Source: Oscillatoria acuminata PCC 6304
GTDB lineage: Bacteria > Cyanobacteriota > Cyanobacteriia > Cyanobacteriales > Laspinemataceae
Length of the DNA: 64,000 bases
Reading direction: 5' to 3'
Assembly: GCF_000317105.1 (NCBI RefSeq)
Contig: NC_019693.1
Location: 1,674,001 to 1,738,000 of the forward strand
In this document: piece by piece, positions 10,314 to 19,218 of the stretch
Position numbering within the stretch: position 1 is the stretch's first letter
Layout: each line of letters begins with the position of its first letter
Made by a program: the position numbers and the translations under genes
Notes under the pieces: generated by a model
What the model was told of the DNA's origin: nothing
The model's input: the letters and a program-made list of their open reading frames with translations, nothing else
Database searches by the model: none

Positions 10314-11912
10314 ATGAGCTTTGCGGTTTACAACGAAAGTTTTTACTTGACGAATAATCCGGATATTCAACAAGCGGTTAATACCGGAATCTTTACCTCC
10401 GGTCTGAGCCACTTCCAAATATTTGGGTTGGGGGAAGGAAGAGTCCAAGTTTCTCCATTTTATGACGAAGCAACCTATTTACTCAACAATCCCGATGTTG
10501 CAGCAGCGGTGAGTAATCGATCGCTAACTTCTGGATTGCAACACTTCATTGCTTTAGGGGAAGCCGAAGGACGGGTGAATATTTCCCCATTGTGGAATGA
10601 GAACACCTATTTATCTCTAAATCCCGATGTAGCAGGGGCCGTGAATAGTGGACTTTTGGTCTCGGGATTGCAACATTTTCTCGCCCTGGGACAAGCGGAA
10701 GGACGTCCCGGTGCACCCCCAGTGTCCCTCACCCCTGCCGGGTTTAACGAATCCGCGTATTTAGCCATCAATACCGATGTCAGAACCGCAGTAGAGTCCG
10801 GGGTCCTCAGTTCTGGATTAGCCCACTATCAAAGTTTTGGACAATTTGAACCCAATCGGGCCGGGGTTTTCCTCGGTACCAGTGGGAGTGATACGATTAA
10901 TGCGTTTGGACAAGCGACAGGCATTCTCGGTGTGGGACTGTCTAATATTACCCCATTGGGGATTGGGGGACTCGATGGAATTCCTACCAGTTTAGGAGTT
11001 GGAGAAATTGACACCTTAATTGGAGGACCGGGAGTCGATATTTTTAATCTGGGAATCGGGATTACTCCGTTAAAACCCAACCCACAAAAATTGTATGTGG
11101 GACTGGGAAATCTGGACTATGGCCTGATTAAAAACTTTCAGCTAGAGCAAGATTTAATTCTGCTAGCGGGGGAACCGAGGGAGTATCGGTTTGATGCTGC
11201 CGATGGAAATTTCCTAATCTCTACCGCAGGCGGTGATTTAGTTGGGATTGTGGAAGGAGTCCCCAATCTACAAATTAGAAATGTTTTTGATGATGGCACC
11301 TTTATCCTATCCGGTGGAGAAGGGTCTGTAATCACCGAAGTTCCGGGGTTCAACGATAGCGTTTATTTAGCGGTTAATCGGGATGTAGCAGCGGCAGTGG
11401 AAGCCGGAGTTTTCCCCTCGGGATTAGCCCATTATCAAGCATTTGGCCAGAATGAAGGCCGAGTTGGGGTGTTTACCGGGTCCAGTGGCAGCGATGAAAT
11501 TACGGGATTTGGTCCGAATACCAGTCTGGTGGGAGTCGCAGTCTCGGTGGTGGCGGATTCGCCCAACCAAGATGTGGTGATTACCAGTCAGGGAACGGGT
11601 CAGGTTGATGTGTTAGTCGGCGGTCCTGGGGTTGATACATTTATCCTGGGTACGGGGATTAGTTTTGCAAATTCGGTGATTCAACCGTTCTATATCGGGA
11701 ATGGAAATGAAGATTATGCCTTGATTCGCAACTTTGAACCCGGAAAGGATCAGATTCAGTTGGGGGGGAATCCAGAGGAATATACTTTCCAAGTAGCCGA
11801 TGGTAATTTCAACATTTTCCGCAATCCCGGTGATTTAGTCGGAATTGTGGAGGGAGTGACCAATATAGCGGTCTTACAAACGTTTACAACGGGACGATTC
11901 TTGATGAGTTAG
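10314..11912 (+). CDS. Repeat protein with Ca-binding/RTX-like modules
   Basis: 532 residues. Five copies of a ~40-residue repeat of pattern Y-x2-N-x-DV-x2-AV ... SGL-x-H-x3-G-x2-EGR occupy residues ~5-185 (four copies) and ~345-385 (one copy). Each block is followed by a ~150-residue module starting GTSGSDTI or GSSGSDEI and containing GGPGVDIF/GGPGVDTF, reminiscent of hemolysin-type calcium-binding nonapeptides, and ending DLVGIVEGV. No N-terminal signal peptide is seen, so export, if any, would use a C-terminal signal (type I). Likely an extracellular or surface protein; the exact role is unknown. Confidence 0.75.
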   Translation: MSFAVYNESFYLTNNPDIQQAVNTGIFTSGLSHFQIFGLGEGRVQVSPFYDEATYLLNNPDVAAAVSNRSLTSGLQHFIALGEAEGRVNISPLWNENTYLSLNPDVAGAVNSGLLVSGLQHFLALGQAEGRPGAPPVSLTPAGFNESAYLAINTDVRTAVESGVLSSGLAHYQSFGQFEPNRAGVFLGTSGSDTINAFGQATGILGVGLSNITPLGIGGLDGIPTSLGVGEIDTLIGGPGVDIFNLGIGITPLKPNPQKLYVGLGNLDYGLIKNFQLEQDLILLAGEPREYRFDAADGNFLISTAGGDLVGIVEGVPNLQIRNVFDDGTFILSGGEGSVITEVPGFNDSVYLAVNRDVAAAVEAGVFPSGLAHYQAFGQNEGRVGVFTGSSGSDEITGFGPNTSLVGVAVSVVADSPNQDVVITSQGTGQVDVLVGGPGVDTFILGTGISFANSVIQPFYIGNGNEDYALIRNFEPGKDQIQLGGNPEEYTFQVADGNFNIFRNPGDLVGIVEGVTNIAVLQTFTTGRFLMS

Positions 11913-11943
11913 ACCCGGAGTCGGGATAGATATCTGTGATCAG

Positions 11944-11973
11944 AAACCGGATGGCGATCGCCATCCGGTTTTG
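11944..11973 (+). terminator. Palindromic terminator, possibly bidirectional
   Basis: Perfect palindrome centred on a HIP1 site: AAACCGGATGGC / GCCATCCGGTTT flanking GATC, followed by TTTTGG. It sits between the ends of the convergent repeat-protein gene and ankyrin gene and could serve both. Confidence 0.7.
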
Positions 11974-11991
11974 GTTGAGGGAGAATGCCTG

Positions 11992-12468
11992 TTAGGTGCG
12001 ATCGCGCGCTTGTTTAATCACGTCCACAATCTTAGGATGGCCTTCCTCCGCCGCCCAAACCAACGCCGTCCAGTTATTCCGGTCCTTCATCCGAATATCT
12101 GCACCGCAGTCGATTAAACATTGTACCACGGCTTCATGTCCATTTCCGGCTGCCGTAATTAAAGCCGTCACCCCAAACTCACTTTGGGCATTGATATCTG
12201 CACCCGCAGCAATTAACGCCTCGACCACCTCCACTTTACCCGAACCAGACGCACTCATCAAGGCCGTCCAACCATCATTATCGGCATTTTTAGCCTCTGC
12301 ACCGGCATCAAGCAATAATTGCACCAATTCCAGATTACCACTCTCCGCAGCAGCGGTTAAAGCGGTTAATCCATCGGCATCTTTTTGATTCACGTCAGCA
12401 TTTCCCTGGAGTAACGCCTCCACCTGAGATTTTTCTCCGGTTTTAATCGCCTCGATTAACTCAGTCAT
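11992..12468 (-). CDS. Ankyrin-repeat protein
   Basis: 158 residues made almost entirely of four to five ankyrin repeats of ~33 residues (DGLTALTAAAESGNLELVQLLLDAGAE and similar), with no other domain. Ankyrin proteins mediate protein-protein contacts; the partner is unknown. Cytoplasmic by lack of signal or membrane segment. A frameshifted paralogue lies 3.3 kb away at 15723-15990, on the far side of the two glycosyltransferase-type genes. Confidence 0.9.
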   Translation of the reverse strand: MTELIEAIKTGEKSQVEALLQGNADVNQKDADGLTALTAAAESGNLELVQLLLDAGAEAKNADNDGWTALMSASGSGKVEVVEALIAAGADINAQSEFGVTALITAAGNGHEAVVQCLIDCGADIRMKDRNNWTALVWAAEEGHPKIVDVIKQARDRT

Positions 12469-12536
12469 CCCTGATCTCCTCTGTGATTATAAGGTGATTA
12501 ACTACCCACAACGTCTGATATTCTATAGTGAATGGT

Positions 12537-14396
12537 TTACAATTGGCGGATACCATTGAGGGGGTAGGCTTTTCCAGTCAGGGCATCAAATGCCCATGCC
12601 TGGATTTTTAAAGGGCCGGGGGGGAGCGTATTGGCGGAAAAATGCGTTTGCCAACCCAACCATAATTGTTCCCTCAGTTGTCGTTGTTGATTGACATCAT
12701 TTCGTTGCACTCTCACATCGGCGATCGCAAAACCAATGGCGCGCTGGTTGTCATCTTGATAGGTCAAAATCACTGCATCTGCCGCTTGATTTCGTTCCGG
12801 TAAAATTGCCCAACCAGAAGCGCGATAAACCCGCTCATCCACCTGTTCCAGACTATCGAACCAACCCGAATCCGCTCCCACTGGAAGGGTTCCAGCAATT
12901 TGACTGATATCTTTGCTTTTCACTAAGCCCAGATCCAGGAAACCCAGTTGATCGAGTCGAGTTACGATGCGAGCGAATTTTGCTTTGACTCTCTCTTGCT
13001 TCTCGGGGGAGAAGCTATCAAGGGGAACGGGAAACACTCGCTCAAACAAACACTTTTGAGTATCGATCGCCTGACTTAATAGCAAACAGGCTTTTGCTTG
13101 CAGGCGATCGCGCCGCATCACACTCATCTGTTCGATTGCCGCAAGGGAAGTGAACAGATGCAAGCCGATCAGTGCAGTTGCCAGAGAAGCAGCAAACCCG
13201 GTGGTGAATAATTTCCGGGGAAGAAATACGCCATTTCGGTTAACATGAGCCAAGAGAATGGGAATTAAATGAACCAGCGCAATCAGCAGATAAACCGAGA
13301 ATGTGGTGTATCGAGAAGCTAAAGCCCCATCGATGCCAAATCCCACGCGCCCCAAGGAAGTGAGCGCGCCACTCATTCCGCTATAAGCGGCGATCGCCAA
13401 CCAACCCTTAGCGCGATCGAGCAACTCTCCATCTTGACAAATTACCAGATAACCACAGGCTGCGATCGATATCAACAGAATTGCCAATCCTACCCCGGTT
13501 GCCACTATTAAACTGTGGGAGGGATTCACTTGTGCCAGAGGCGCACCTAGAAACCCTAGAAAAAAATGAAACGTTTCCCCAGGATGTTGAATTGCATAGG
13601 AAAAACGGGGGTGATGGTTCGGCTTCTCATACTGATAAAAATATAGACCTAAGTTCGCCGCAAAAAATGCCACCCATGCAACGATCCACCATTTTTTACG
13701 GATAATTTCACGATGTGATCGGGCAAATGCCAACACAGGTAATACCACAATCCACAATAGCATTCCATTGGCAAACGAAAAGGTGCTGATGGTACAAAGC
13801 GCCGTACAAATTGTGAATTTAGTAAACTGACTGAGCTTGGAGTGCGCCACCCCGATGCAAGTCGTCAAACAAGCAATAGGAAGGAAAACCACCACTTGAA
13901 TCCCCCACAACCAATTTTCGTATTGAATGGGAGAAAAAATCAGCAGGTTGGCGAGAAAGGCGATAAAAAGGGATTGGGCTAAGGGTCGGTTGACGGTGAT
14001 GCGATTTAAGCGATAGAGGTTGGCCGAAACCACAGCAGCTAAGAAGAGACTGACTAGCATTTCCACCCGCACATCCCAGCGAGTTAAATAAGCGAGGGAC
14101 AGAAAAATAAGTCGGGGGAAAAACTTCCGGCTTTCATTATGTTGGGCAATTAAATCGCCAAGGGATAAGGTATTCTCCGAGAACTGTTCGATGGTTAATC
14201 CGGCATTAAACCATTGGTCAGCAAAGGGAACGTTAATGCTATAATTGATGATGAGAATGGTCACAAAAACCGCAGGAACTATAGCTAAGGCGGCTCCCGC
14301 GCTCTCTGCACCCTGACTGATTCTTTTCTGCATATCTGCTGATTTTATTTGAGTTACTTTGTAGATGGGGTAAAACGGGATTAAATACCCAGACAC
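12537..14396 (-). CDS. Polytopic membrane protein, possible GT-C/Gtr-type glycosyltransferase
   Basis: 619 codons; the Met at codon 22 (start 14333, MQKRISQG) is an alternative start. About ten to twelve hydrophobic segments fill residues ~35-425, followed by a soluble C-terminal domain of ~190 residues (VGADSGWFDSLEQ..., VYRASGWAIL). An acidic patch after the first membrane segment (FADQWFN) is reminiscent of the first-loop acids of GT-C enzymes. It lies downstream of a DPM1/GtrB-like glycosyltransferase on the same strand, the usual context for enzymes that use a polyprenyl-linked sugar. Function inferred from topology and neighbour. Confidence 0.6.
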   Translation of the reverse strand: MSGYLIPFYPIYKVTQIKSADMQKRISQGAESAGAALAIVPAVFVTILIINYSINVPFADQWFNAGLTIEQFSENTLSLGDLIAQHNESRKFFPRLIFLSLAYLTRWDVRVEMLVSLFLAAVVSANLYRLNRITVNRPLAQSLFIAFLANLLIFSPIQYENWLWGIQVVVFLPIACLTTCIGVAHSKLSQFTKFTICTALCTISTFSFANGMLLWIVVLPVLAFARSHREIIRKKWWIVAWVAFFAANLGLYFYQYEKPNHHPRFSYAIQHPGETFHFFLGFLGAPLAQVNPSHSLIVATGVGLAILLISIAACGYLVICQDGELLDRAKGWLAIAAYSGMSGALTSLGRVGFGIDGALASRYTTFSVYLLIALVHLIPILLAHVNRNGVFLPRKLFTTGFAASLATALIGLHLFTSLAAIEQMSVMRRDRLQAKACLLLSQAIDTQKCLFERVFPVPLDSFSPEKQERVKAKFARIVTRLDQLGFLDLGLVKSKDISQIAGTLPVGADSGWFDSLEQVDERVYRASGWAILPERNQAADAVILTYQDDNQRAIGFAIADVRVQRNDVNQQRQLREQLWLGWQTHFSANTLPPGPLKIQAWAFDALTGKAYPLNGIRQL

Positions 14397-14651
14397 AATT
14401 AGTGAAACAGGTTTATTACTATTAATTAGTCAACTACCCACCTCAAGTCATGAAAGAGTTTTCCAGGAGAGAGAAATAGAGCCTTTTCTGTGGCTAAAAC
14501 TTGACGAAATGACAAGTTTTAGTAGGGATGAGTTAGGCAAATCTTTAGATCGACCACTTAATTTAATATAGAAGCAATTCCCTTGCTCATCCATAACAAA
14601 CGAATTCGGTGATGCGTAAGTTTTTGTAAAATCCTCCCCAGTGTGATTGGC

Positions 14652-15614
14652 CTAGCGATCAATTCTAAAATTTGGTTCATCTTGAAAGCCAATTTGTTGT
14701 TTTATCACATAGTAAGGACGTTGTTTGACTTCATCATAAATGCGAGCGATGTATTCACCGATAATTCCCAAAAAGATAAGCTGCACGCCCCCCATAAAAA
14801 AGGTGGTAGTCAACCCAAAAGCCCAGGAGAGAAACTCTCGATTCAAGACTAATTTATAATACAATGCAATCGTCCCAATCGCAAACGAAAAGGTAGCGCA
14901 GGCAAAGCCGAACAACGTTGCTAGTCGCAGCGGAATTGTGGAAAAGGCAAAAATGCTATCAAACGTCAGCTTAAACAACTTCCACAGCGTCACCCTGGGT
15001 TTACCGCGATAGCGATAACCACGCTCCACAATCACCCCAACTTGCTTAAATCCAGCATAAGCCCGCAACCCGCTGATATATTTATTACGTTCCGGCATTT
15101 GGCGCAAAGTGAGAATGACTTGGCGATCCATCAGAGAAAAAATTCCCGCATCCAAGGGAACGAAAATGTCAGATAAAACGCGGTGGATCCGATAAAAACT
15201 TTTGAATGCCAGACGTTTGAGCCAACTTTCCTTGCGTTGCTTGCGAATGGCATAAACGACTTCATAGCCTTGTTTCCAGGCACTCACGAATTGGAAAATC
15301 GCTTCAGGAGGGTCTTGCAAATCCCCATCCATGAGAATCACCGCCTGCCCCTCGGCGCGATCGATACCCGCTGACAAAGCACATTGATGGCCAAAATTTC
15401 TGGACAGGGCGATAATTTTGACATGAGGAGAGTCCTGAGCGATAGTTGTGAGAAGGCTGAGGGAGGCATCCCGACTCCCATCATCTACAAAAATGACTTC
15501 TGTATAACCCCCCAGTTCCTTGATGACGGGGGCGAGGCGTTGCCAGAGTTCCGGGATAATAGATTCTTCGTTGAAAATCGGGATAACAACGGAATAATCT
15601 ATTTTGGACACCAT
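14652..15614 (-). CDS. Family 2 glycosyltransferase, GtrB/DPM1-like
   Basis: 320 residues from ATG at 15614 (MVSKIDYSVVIPIFNEE), preferred over the upstream start at 15701, whose extra 29 residues have no family resemblance. The GT-A fold is shown by VVIPIFNEES, VDDGSRDAS and the metal-binding MDGDLQDPPE. Two C-terminal membrane helices (TLFGFACATFSFAIGTIALYY, GGVQLIFLGIIGEYIARIY) match GtrB/YfdH enzymes that transfer a sugar to undecaprenyl phosphate at the inner face of the membrane. It is probably cotranscribed with the downstream membrane protein. Confidence 0.88.
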   Translation of the reverse strand: MVSKIDYSVVIPIFNEESIIPELWQRLAPVIKELGGYTEVIFVDDGSRDASLSLLTTIAQDSPHVKIIALSRNFGHQCALSAGIDRAEGQAVILMDGDLQDPPEAIFQFVSAWKQGYEVVYAIRKQRKESWLKRLAFKSFYRIHRVLSDIFVPLDAGIFSLMDRQVILTLRQMPERNKYISGLRAYAGFKQVGVIVERGYRYRGKPRVTLWKLFKLTFDSIFAFSTIPLRLATLFGFACATFSFAIGTIALYYKLVLNREFLSWAFGLTTTFFMGGVQLIFLGIIGEYIARIYDEVKQRPYYVIKQQIGFQDEPNFRIDR

Positions 15615-15722
15615 GCTGCTCAATTTATATGCTCCACAATACGAATAAAAGAACCCGTCAGATGCGTTATGCCACATTCCTTGCAGGGCGACTGCACCCA
15701 TTCTTGCCCCTCAACACCCACC

Positions 15723-15990
15723 CTAGCGGGTCGATCGCTCATATCGGGCTTGTTTGAGCAATTCCACCACATCTTTAGCTTTTCTTCCGATGCCCAAAGC
15801 AACACCGTCCAATTATTGTTATCTTTAGGGCGGATATGGGCACCGCGATCAGGAATTGTACCACGGGCACGAGACCGTTACCTGCCTCCGTCATCAACGG
15901 CGTTAAACCAAAATTGGTTTTCGCATTGACATCGGCACCTGCCTCCGTTAGCATTTTTACGATCATCGTTTTTAGCGTCTGCAATTCCAT
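15723..15990 (-). pseudogene. Frameshifted ankyrin-repeat gene remnant
   Basis: From 15990 the reverse strand reads an ankyrin repeat (EAGADVNAKTNFGLTPLM), loses frame near VVQFLI, continues in a second frame (DRGAHIRPKDNNNWTVLLWASEE) and then a third (KAKDVVELLKQARYERSTR stop). Concatenated, this aligns residue by residue with the C-terminal half of the intact ankyrin gene at 11992-12468 (DCGADIRMKDRNNWTALVWAAEEG). Two frameshifts and a missing 5' half make it non-functional. Confidence 0.8.
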
Positions 15991-16290
15991 CTAAAATTTA
16001 AAATCTCAAATCTAACCTAAAAATAATACAGCCCGTTGAGTGGCGATCGCAACTGCCGACCCGAGACATGATCGCCGATGCACTCGTGCCACAATCGCGA
16101 TCGCGATTTGTAGTAGCCCGTATAAGCGTATTGGAGAGGATTTACGCATTCACAGGATCTGTAGGGAGTAGAGCAATGCCCACCCTACCCTAGAGTTAAA
16201 GTGGTTAGCCTTTAACCCTACATTCCGCAGGTAAAATAAGAGAGGCCCTAGCCCCAGCCAAAAAGTCGATTAAACATCAATAATACAAGA
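15991..16290. other. 300-bp intergenic region
   Basis: Upstream of the LpxB-like gene. It contains overlapping HIP1-type GCGATCGC/CGCGATCGCG sites around 16095-16110 and no supported gene or hairpin. Confidence 0.3.
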
Positions 16291-17565
16291 ATGGAACCCG
16301 TTGATATTGTAATTTTGTCCAATGGTCCTGGAGAATTAGCCACCTGGGTGCGTCCCGTCGTTCGCGCCTTGCAACAACAACTGGGCGATCGCCAAGCAGA
16401 AGTGCGGATTTCCCTGATTCTGTCCCCTTGTCCCCATGCTACGGGAAAAGAAGGGGCGATCGCCCGGTCCTATCCAGAAATCGACCGAGTACAGGAAGCA
16501 CAACACTTTTGGCCCTTTCTACTCCGGGGAAAAACTGCCGACAATTGGGACTGGCGAGAAAAAGGGGTCGTCCTCTTCCTCGGGGGTGACCAATTTTTTA
16601 CCCTAATCCTCGGCAAACGCTTGGGGTATCGGACGGTAATCTATGCTGAACGGGAAGCGCGCTGGCAACAGTGGATTGACCGTTTTGCCGTGATGAATAG
16701 TCAGGTGCAACCCCAGGATTCCCAGAAATATGGTCATAAGTTTACCATAGTCGGGGATTTAATTGCCGATGTTGCCGGGAATGGGGGAAACGAAGAGGAG
16801 GAAACAGGAGAATGGGGTGAGGCAGGGGAACTGATTGGACTGCTGCCTGGATCGAAACCGGCGAAACTGATGCAGGGAGTTCCTTTGTGTCTGGCGATCG
16901 CTGAATGTATCCATCAAGTGCGACCCCAGACTCAATTTGTGATACCCGTTGCGCCAACTTTAGAGATAGAAACTTTAGCCGAATTTGCCAATCCGCAACA
17001 GAATGCGGTCCTGGAATTAGTGAATGGCATAGCTGGGGAATTAAAACGAAACGAGAACAACGATAGGGCGTATTTGGAAACCGCCAGTGGATTGAGAGTG
17101 CAACTTTGGAGGCGATCGCCCGCTTATGACCTCCTCTCCCAATGTACCCTCTGCCTCACCACCGTCGGTGCCAACACCGCCGAACTCGGTTCCCTCGGCA
17201 TCCCCATGATCGTCCTCATCCCCACCCAACAACTAGATGCCATGCGCGCCTGGGATGGATTGCCCGGAATTTTAGCCAACCTCCCCCTATTCGGCACAAT
17301 CTTTGCCAAACTGATTAACCGCCTCGTCTTACGCCAAGGCAAACTCTTCGCATGGCCCAACATTTGGGCAAACAGCGAAATCGTCCCCGAACTCGTCGGC
17401 AAATTGCAACCCCAACAAGTCGCCGAAATTGCCATAGATTGGCTAGAAAACCCCCAAAAACTACAACTCATCCGAGATAAATTACAGTCAGTCCGAGGAC
17501 AACCCGGTGCCGCCCATCACATCGCTCAAATCATCATAGAAGAGATCAACAACCAATTCAATTAA
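16291..17565 (+). CDS. LpxB-like (lipid-A-disaccharide synthase-related) protein
   Basis: 424 residues starting MEPVDIVILSNGPGELATWV, a nucleotide-sugar glycosyltransferase-like N-terminus that recalls LpxB (GT19), with later GLLPGSKPAKLMQGVPL (compare the LpxB GSR motif) and a C-terminal TTVGANTAELGSLGIPMIVL sugar-nucleotide-binding segment. Cyanobacteria encode such a long-branch LpxB relative whose substrate is uncertain. A Glu/Gly-rich insertion (NGGNEEEETGEWGEAG) sits near residue 165. Glycosyltransferase role inferred; the lipid A role is not assumed. Confidence 0.65.
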   Translation: MEPVDIVILSNGPGELATWVRPVVRALQQQLGDRQAEVRISLILSPCPHATGKEGAIARSYPEIDRVQEAQHFWPFLLRGKTADNWDWREKGVVLFLGGDQFFTLILGKRLGYRTVIYAEREARWQQWIDRFAVMNSQVQPQDSQKYGHKFTIVGDLIADVAGNGGNEEEETGEWGEAGELIGLLPGSKPAKLMQGVPLCLAIAECIHQVRPQTQFVIPVAPTLEIETLAEFANPQQNAVLELVNGIAGELKRNENNDRAYLETASGLRVQLWRRSPAYDLLSQCTLCLTTVGANTAELGSLGIPMIVLIPTQQLDAMRAWDGLPGILANLPLFGTIFAKLINRLVLRQGKLFAWPNIWANSEIVPELVGKLQPQQVAEIAIDWLENPQKLQLIRDKLQSVRGQPGAAHHIAQIIIEEINNQFN

Positions 17566-17578
17566 CCTAAAACCTACC

Positions 17579-17608
17579 GGGGCAATTCGCAACTTGCCCC
17601 CTATTTTT
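17579..17608 (+). terminator. Rho-independent terminator of the LpxB-like gene
   Basis: Stem GGGGCAA / TTGCCCC with an 8-nt loop, followed by CTATTTTT, 14 bp after the stop codon. Confidence 0.75.
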
Positions 17609-17735
17609 CATCTACAAAACAGACTTAAGCTATCTCCAAAATTTCTGAAAAACATAACAAAACTCCCTTGCCACTCTTTTAATCTTATTGTATAATCAAA
17701 GAACATACGCTTCAAGAACATCAGGAGGAATCAGG

Positions 17736-18698
17736 GTGAATACCCCTAACGCCAACTATGACCAAACTTGGAAAGAAGCCTTAGAAGACTATCTCGAACC
17801 CTTCATGGCCTTCTTTTTCCCAGAAGTTCATAATCTCATCGATTGGAGCCGAGGATACGAATCCCTAGACAAAGAACTGCAACAAATTACCCCCACCGCC
17901 ACCAGTGGAGAAAGAGAAGCGGATAAACTCTTCAAAGTCTGGCAAAAAAACGGAGAAGAAGCCTATATCTTGATTCATATCGAAGTCCAGAGTCAAGAAG
18001 AGTCAGTTTTTCCCGAACGGATGTACATCTACCATTATCGGTCCTTTGACATCCACAAAAAAGTGATTAGCCTAGCCATCCTAGGAGACGATCGCCCGTC
18101 ATGGCGGCCCAACTCCTACAGCTATGAACTCGGAGGCAGTTCCGTCAGCTTTAAATTTCCCATCGCCAAACTCCTGGACTATGAAAGCCAATGGGAGACC
18201 CTTAAAACCAGTCTCAATCCCTTAGCCTTTTTAGTCATGGCCCATTTAAAAACCCAAGCCAGCACAGGAAAAGCCGAAGAACGGGAACAGTATAAATGGG
18301 AGTTAGTACAGAACCTCTCCGAACGAGGTTATAGTGAAAAGGACATCATCAAGCTATTTCGATTACTAGACTGGATGATGACCTTGCCCGAAAGCCTGCA
18401 ACAAAGTTTTGACACCAAACTCAAAAACTATCAGGAGGAACAAAAAATGCCGATTCTGAGCAACATGGAACGTCGCGCCCTGGAAACGGGTTTCCAAAAA
18501 GGTATCCAAACCGCTCGTCGGGAGATGATTTTGGAAGTCTTGAACGCGCGGTTTAACCCAGTGCCAGCCGAGGTGATTGACCGGATTAATCAAATCTCTG
18601 ATTATGAGACTTTACAGCAACTGCTCACACGGGGGATTTCTATCGGGTCCCTGGCGGAATTTGAGGAAGTTCTTGCCTCGATAATGACTGACAATTAA
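17736..18698 (+). CDS. Rpn-family recombination-promoting nuclease (long form)
   Basis: 320 residues from GTG at 17736 (MNTPNANYDQTW), chosen because AGGAGG lies 7 nt upstream (17723-17728); a TTG frame opening at 17688 has no such site. The N-terminal ~230 residues show the PD-(D/E)XK-like transposase_31/Rpn fold (ADKLFKVW, then ILIHIEVQSQEE as the D...ExQ catalytic core). The C-terminal ~80 residues form a DUF4351-like module (MPILSNMERRALETG ... IDRINQISDYETLQQLL). Rpn proteins are DNA nucleases linked to recombination and phage defence. An internal ribosome binding site precedes the C-terminal module (see 18447-18698). Confidence 0.85.
   Translation: MNTPNANYDQTWKEALEDYLEPFMAFFFPEVHNLIDWSRGYESLDKELQQITPTATSGEREADKLFKVWQKNGEEAYILIHIEVQSQEESVFPERMYIYHYRSFDIHKKVISLAILGDDRPSWRPNSYSYELGGSSVSFKFPIAKLLDYESQWETLKTSLNPLAFLVMAHLKTQASTGKAEEREQYKWELVQNLSERGYSEKDIIKLFRLLDWMMTLPESLQQSFDTKLKNYQEEQKMPILSNMERRALETGFQKGIQTARREMILEVLNARFNPVPAEVIDRINQISDYETLQQLLTRGISIGSLAEFEEVLASIMTDN
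18447..18698 (+). CDS. Predicted intragenic small Rpn product (C-terminal module)
   Basis: In-frame ATG at 18447 inside the Rpn gene, preceded by a perfect AGGAGG at 18433-18438 with 8-nt spacing, stronger than most gene starts in the window. It would give an 83-residue protein starting MPILSNMERRALETG. The two downstream free-standing genes begin with the same residues and the same kind of ribosome binding site, supporting this as a real start. In E. coli, RpnA is held in check by an intragenically translated C-terminal product; this layout matches. Expression is inferred. Confidence 0.6.
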   Translation: MPILSNMERRALETGFQKGIQTARREMILEVLNARFNPVPAEVIDRINQISDYETLQQLLTRGISIGSLAEFEEVLASIMTDN

Positions 18699-19172
18699 AT
18701 CCTTAATCTATGGGAAAGGATAGGGCAGGGCCTTGTCCTTTCTTTCGGTTACGAAACTAGACAGAACACTCACGGGGAGGAAAATATGCCGATTCTGAGC
18801 CATGTCGAACGTCGCGCAATGGAAGCCGTTTGCAAAGAATTTTTCCCAGAAGGTATCCCAGAAAGTTTCCCAGAAGATTTCCAAGACGCTTTACAACAAG
18901 CTTTCCACAAAGGGTATCAACAAGGTCTCCAAGAAGGTCTCCAATTTGTTCGGGAGATTGTTTTGGAAGTTTTGAACGAGCGGTTTAACCCACTGCCAGC
19001 CGAGGTGATTGACCGGATTAATCAAATCTCTGATTATGAGACTTTAAAGCAAGTGTTCAAACAGAGGAGGTCTATCGGCTCGGTTGCGGAATTTGAGCAA
19101 GTTCTTGCTGAGCTAATGACTGACAATTAAATCCTTAATCTATGGGAAAGGATAGGGCAGGGCCTTGTCCTT
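18686..19172 (+). repeat. Duplicated spacer in the Rpn cluster (two copies)
   Basis: About 50 bp including the last codons and stop (GACTGACAATTAAATCC) and a GGAAAGGA ... TCCTTTC hairpin occur after the Rpn gene (18686-18740) and again after the first small gene (19119-19172). In the second copy the hairpin extends to a 12-bp perfect stem, TATGGGAAAGGA / TCCTTTCCCATA. This marks tandem duplication of a module-plus-leader unit. Confidence 0.75.
18786..19130 (+). CDS. Free-standing Rpn C-terminal-module protein 1
   Basis: 114 residues, ATG at 18786 with GGGGAGG 5 nt upstream. It begins MPILSHVERRAMEA and ends REIVLEVLNERFNPLPAEVIDRINQISDYETLKQ ... MTDN, i.e. the same C-terminal module as the upstream Rpn gene without the nuclease domain. 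It carries a distinct ~35-residue Phe/Gln-rich insertion (FFPEGIPESFPEDFQDALQQAF). Flanking non-coding sequence is also duplicated. Candidate inhibitor or oligomerisation partner of the long Rpn protein; this is inference from the family. Confidence 0.75.
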   Translation: MPILSHVERRAMEAVCKEFFPEGIPESFPEDFQDALQQAFHKGYQQGLQEGLQFVREIVLEVLNERFNPLPAEVIDRINQISDYETLKQVFKQRRSIGSVAEFEQVLAELMTDN

Positions 19173-19218
19173 TCCCATAGATTACGAAACTAAACAGAAA
19201 ACTCCCAGGGAGGGAAAT

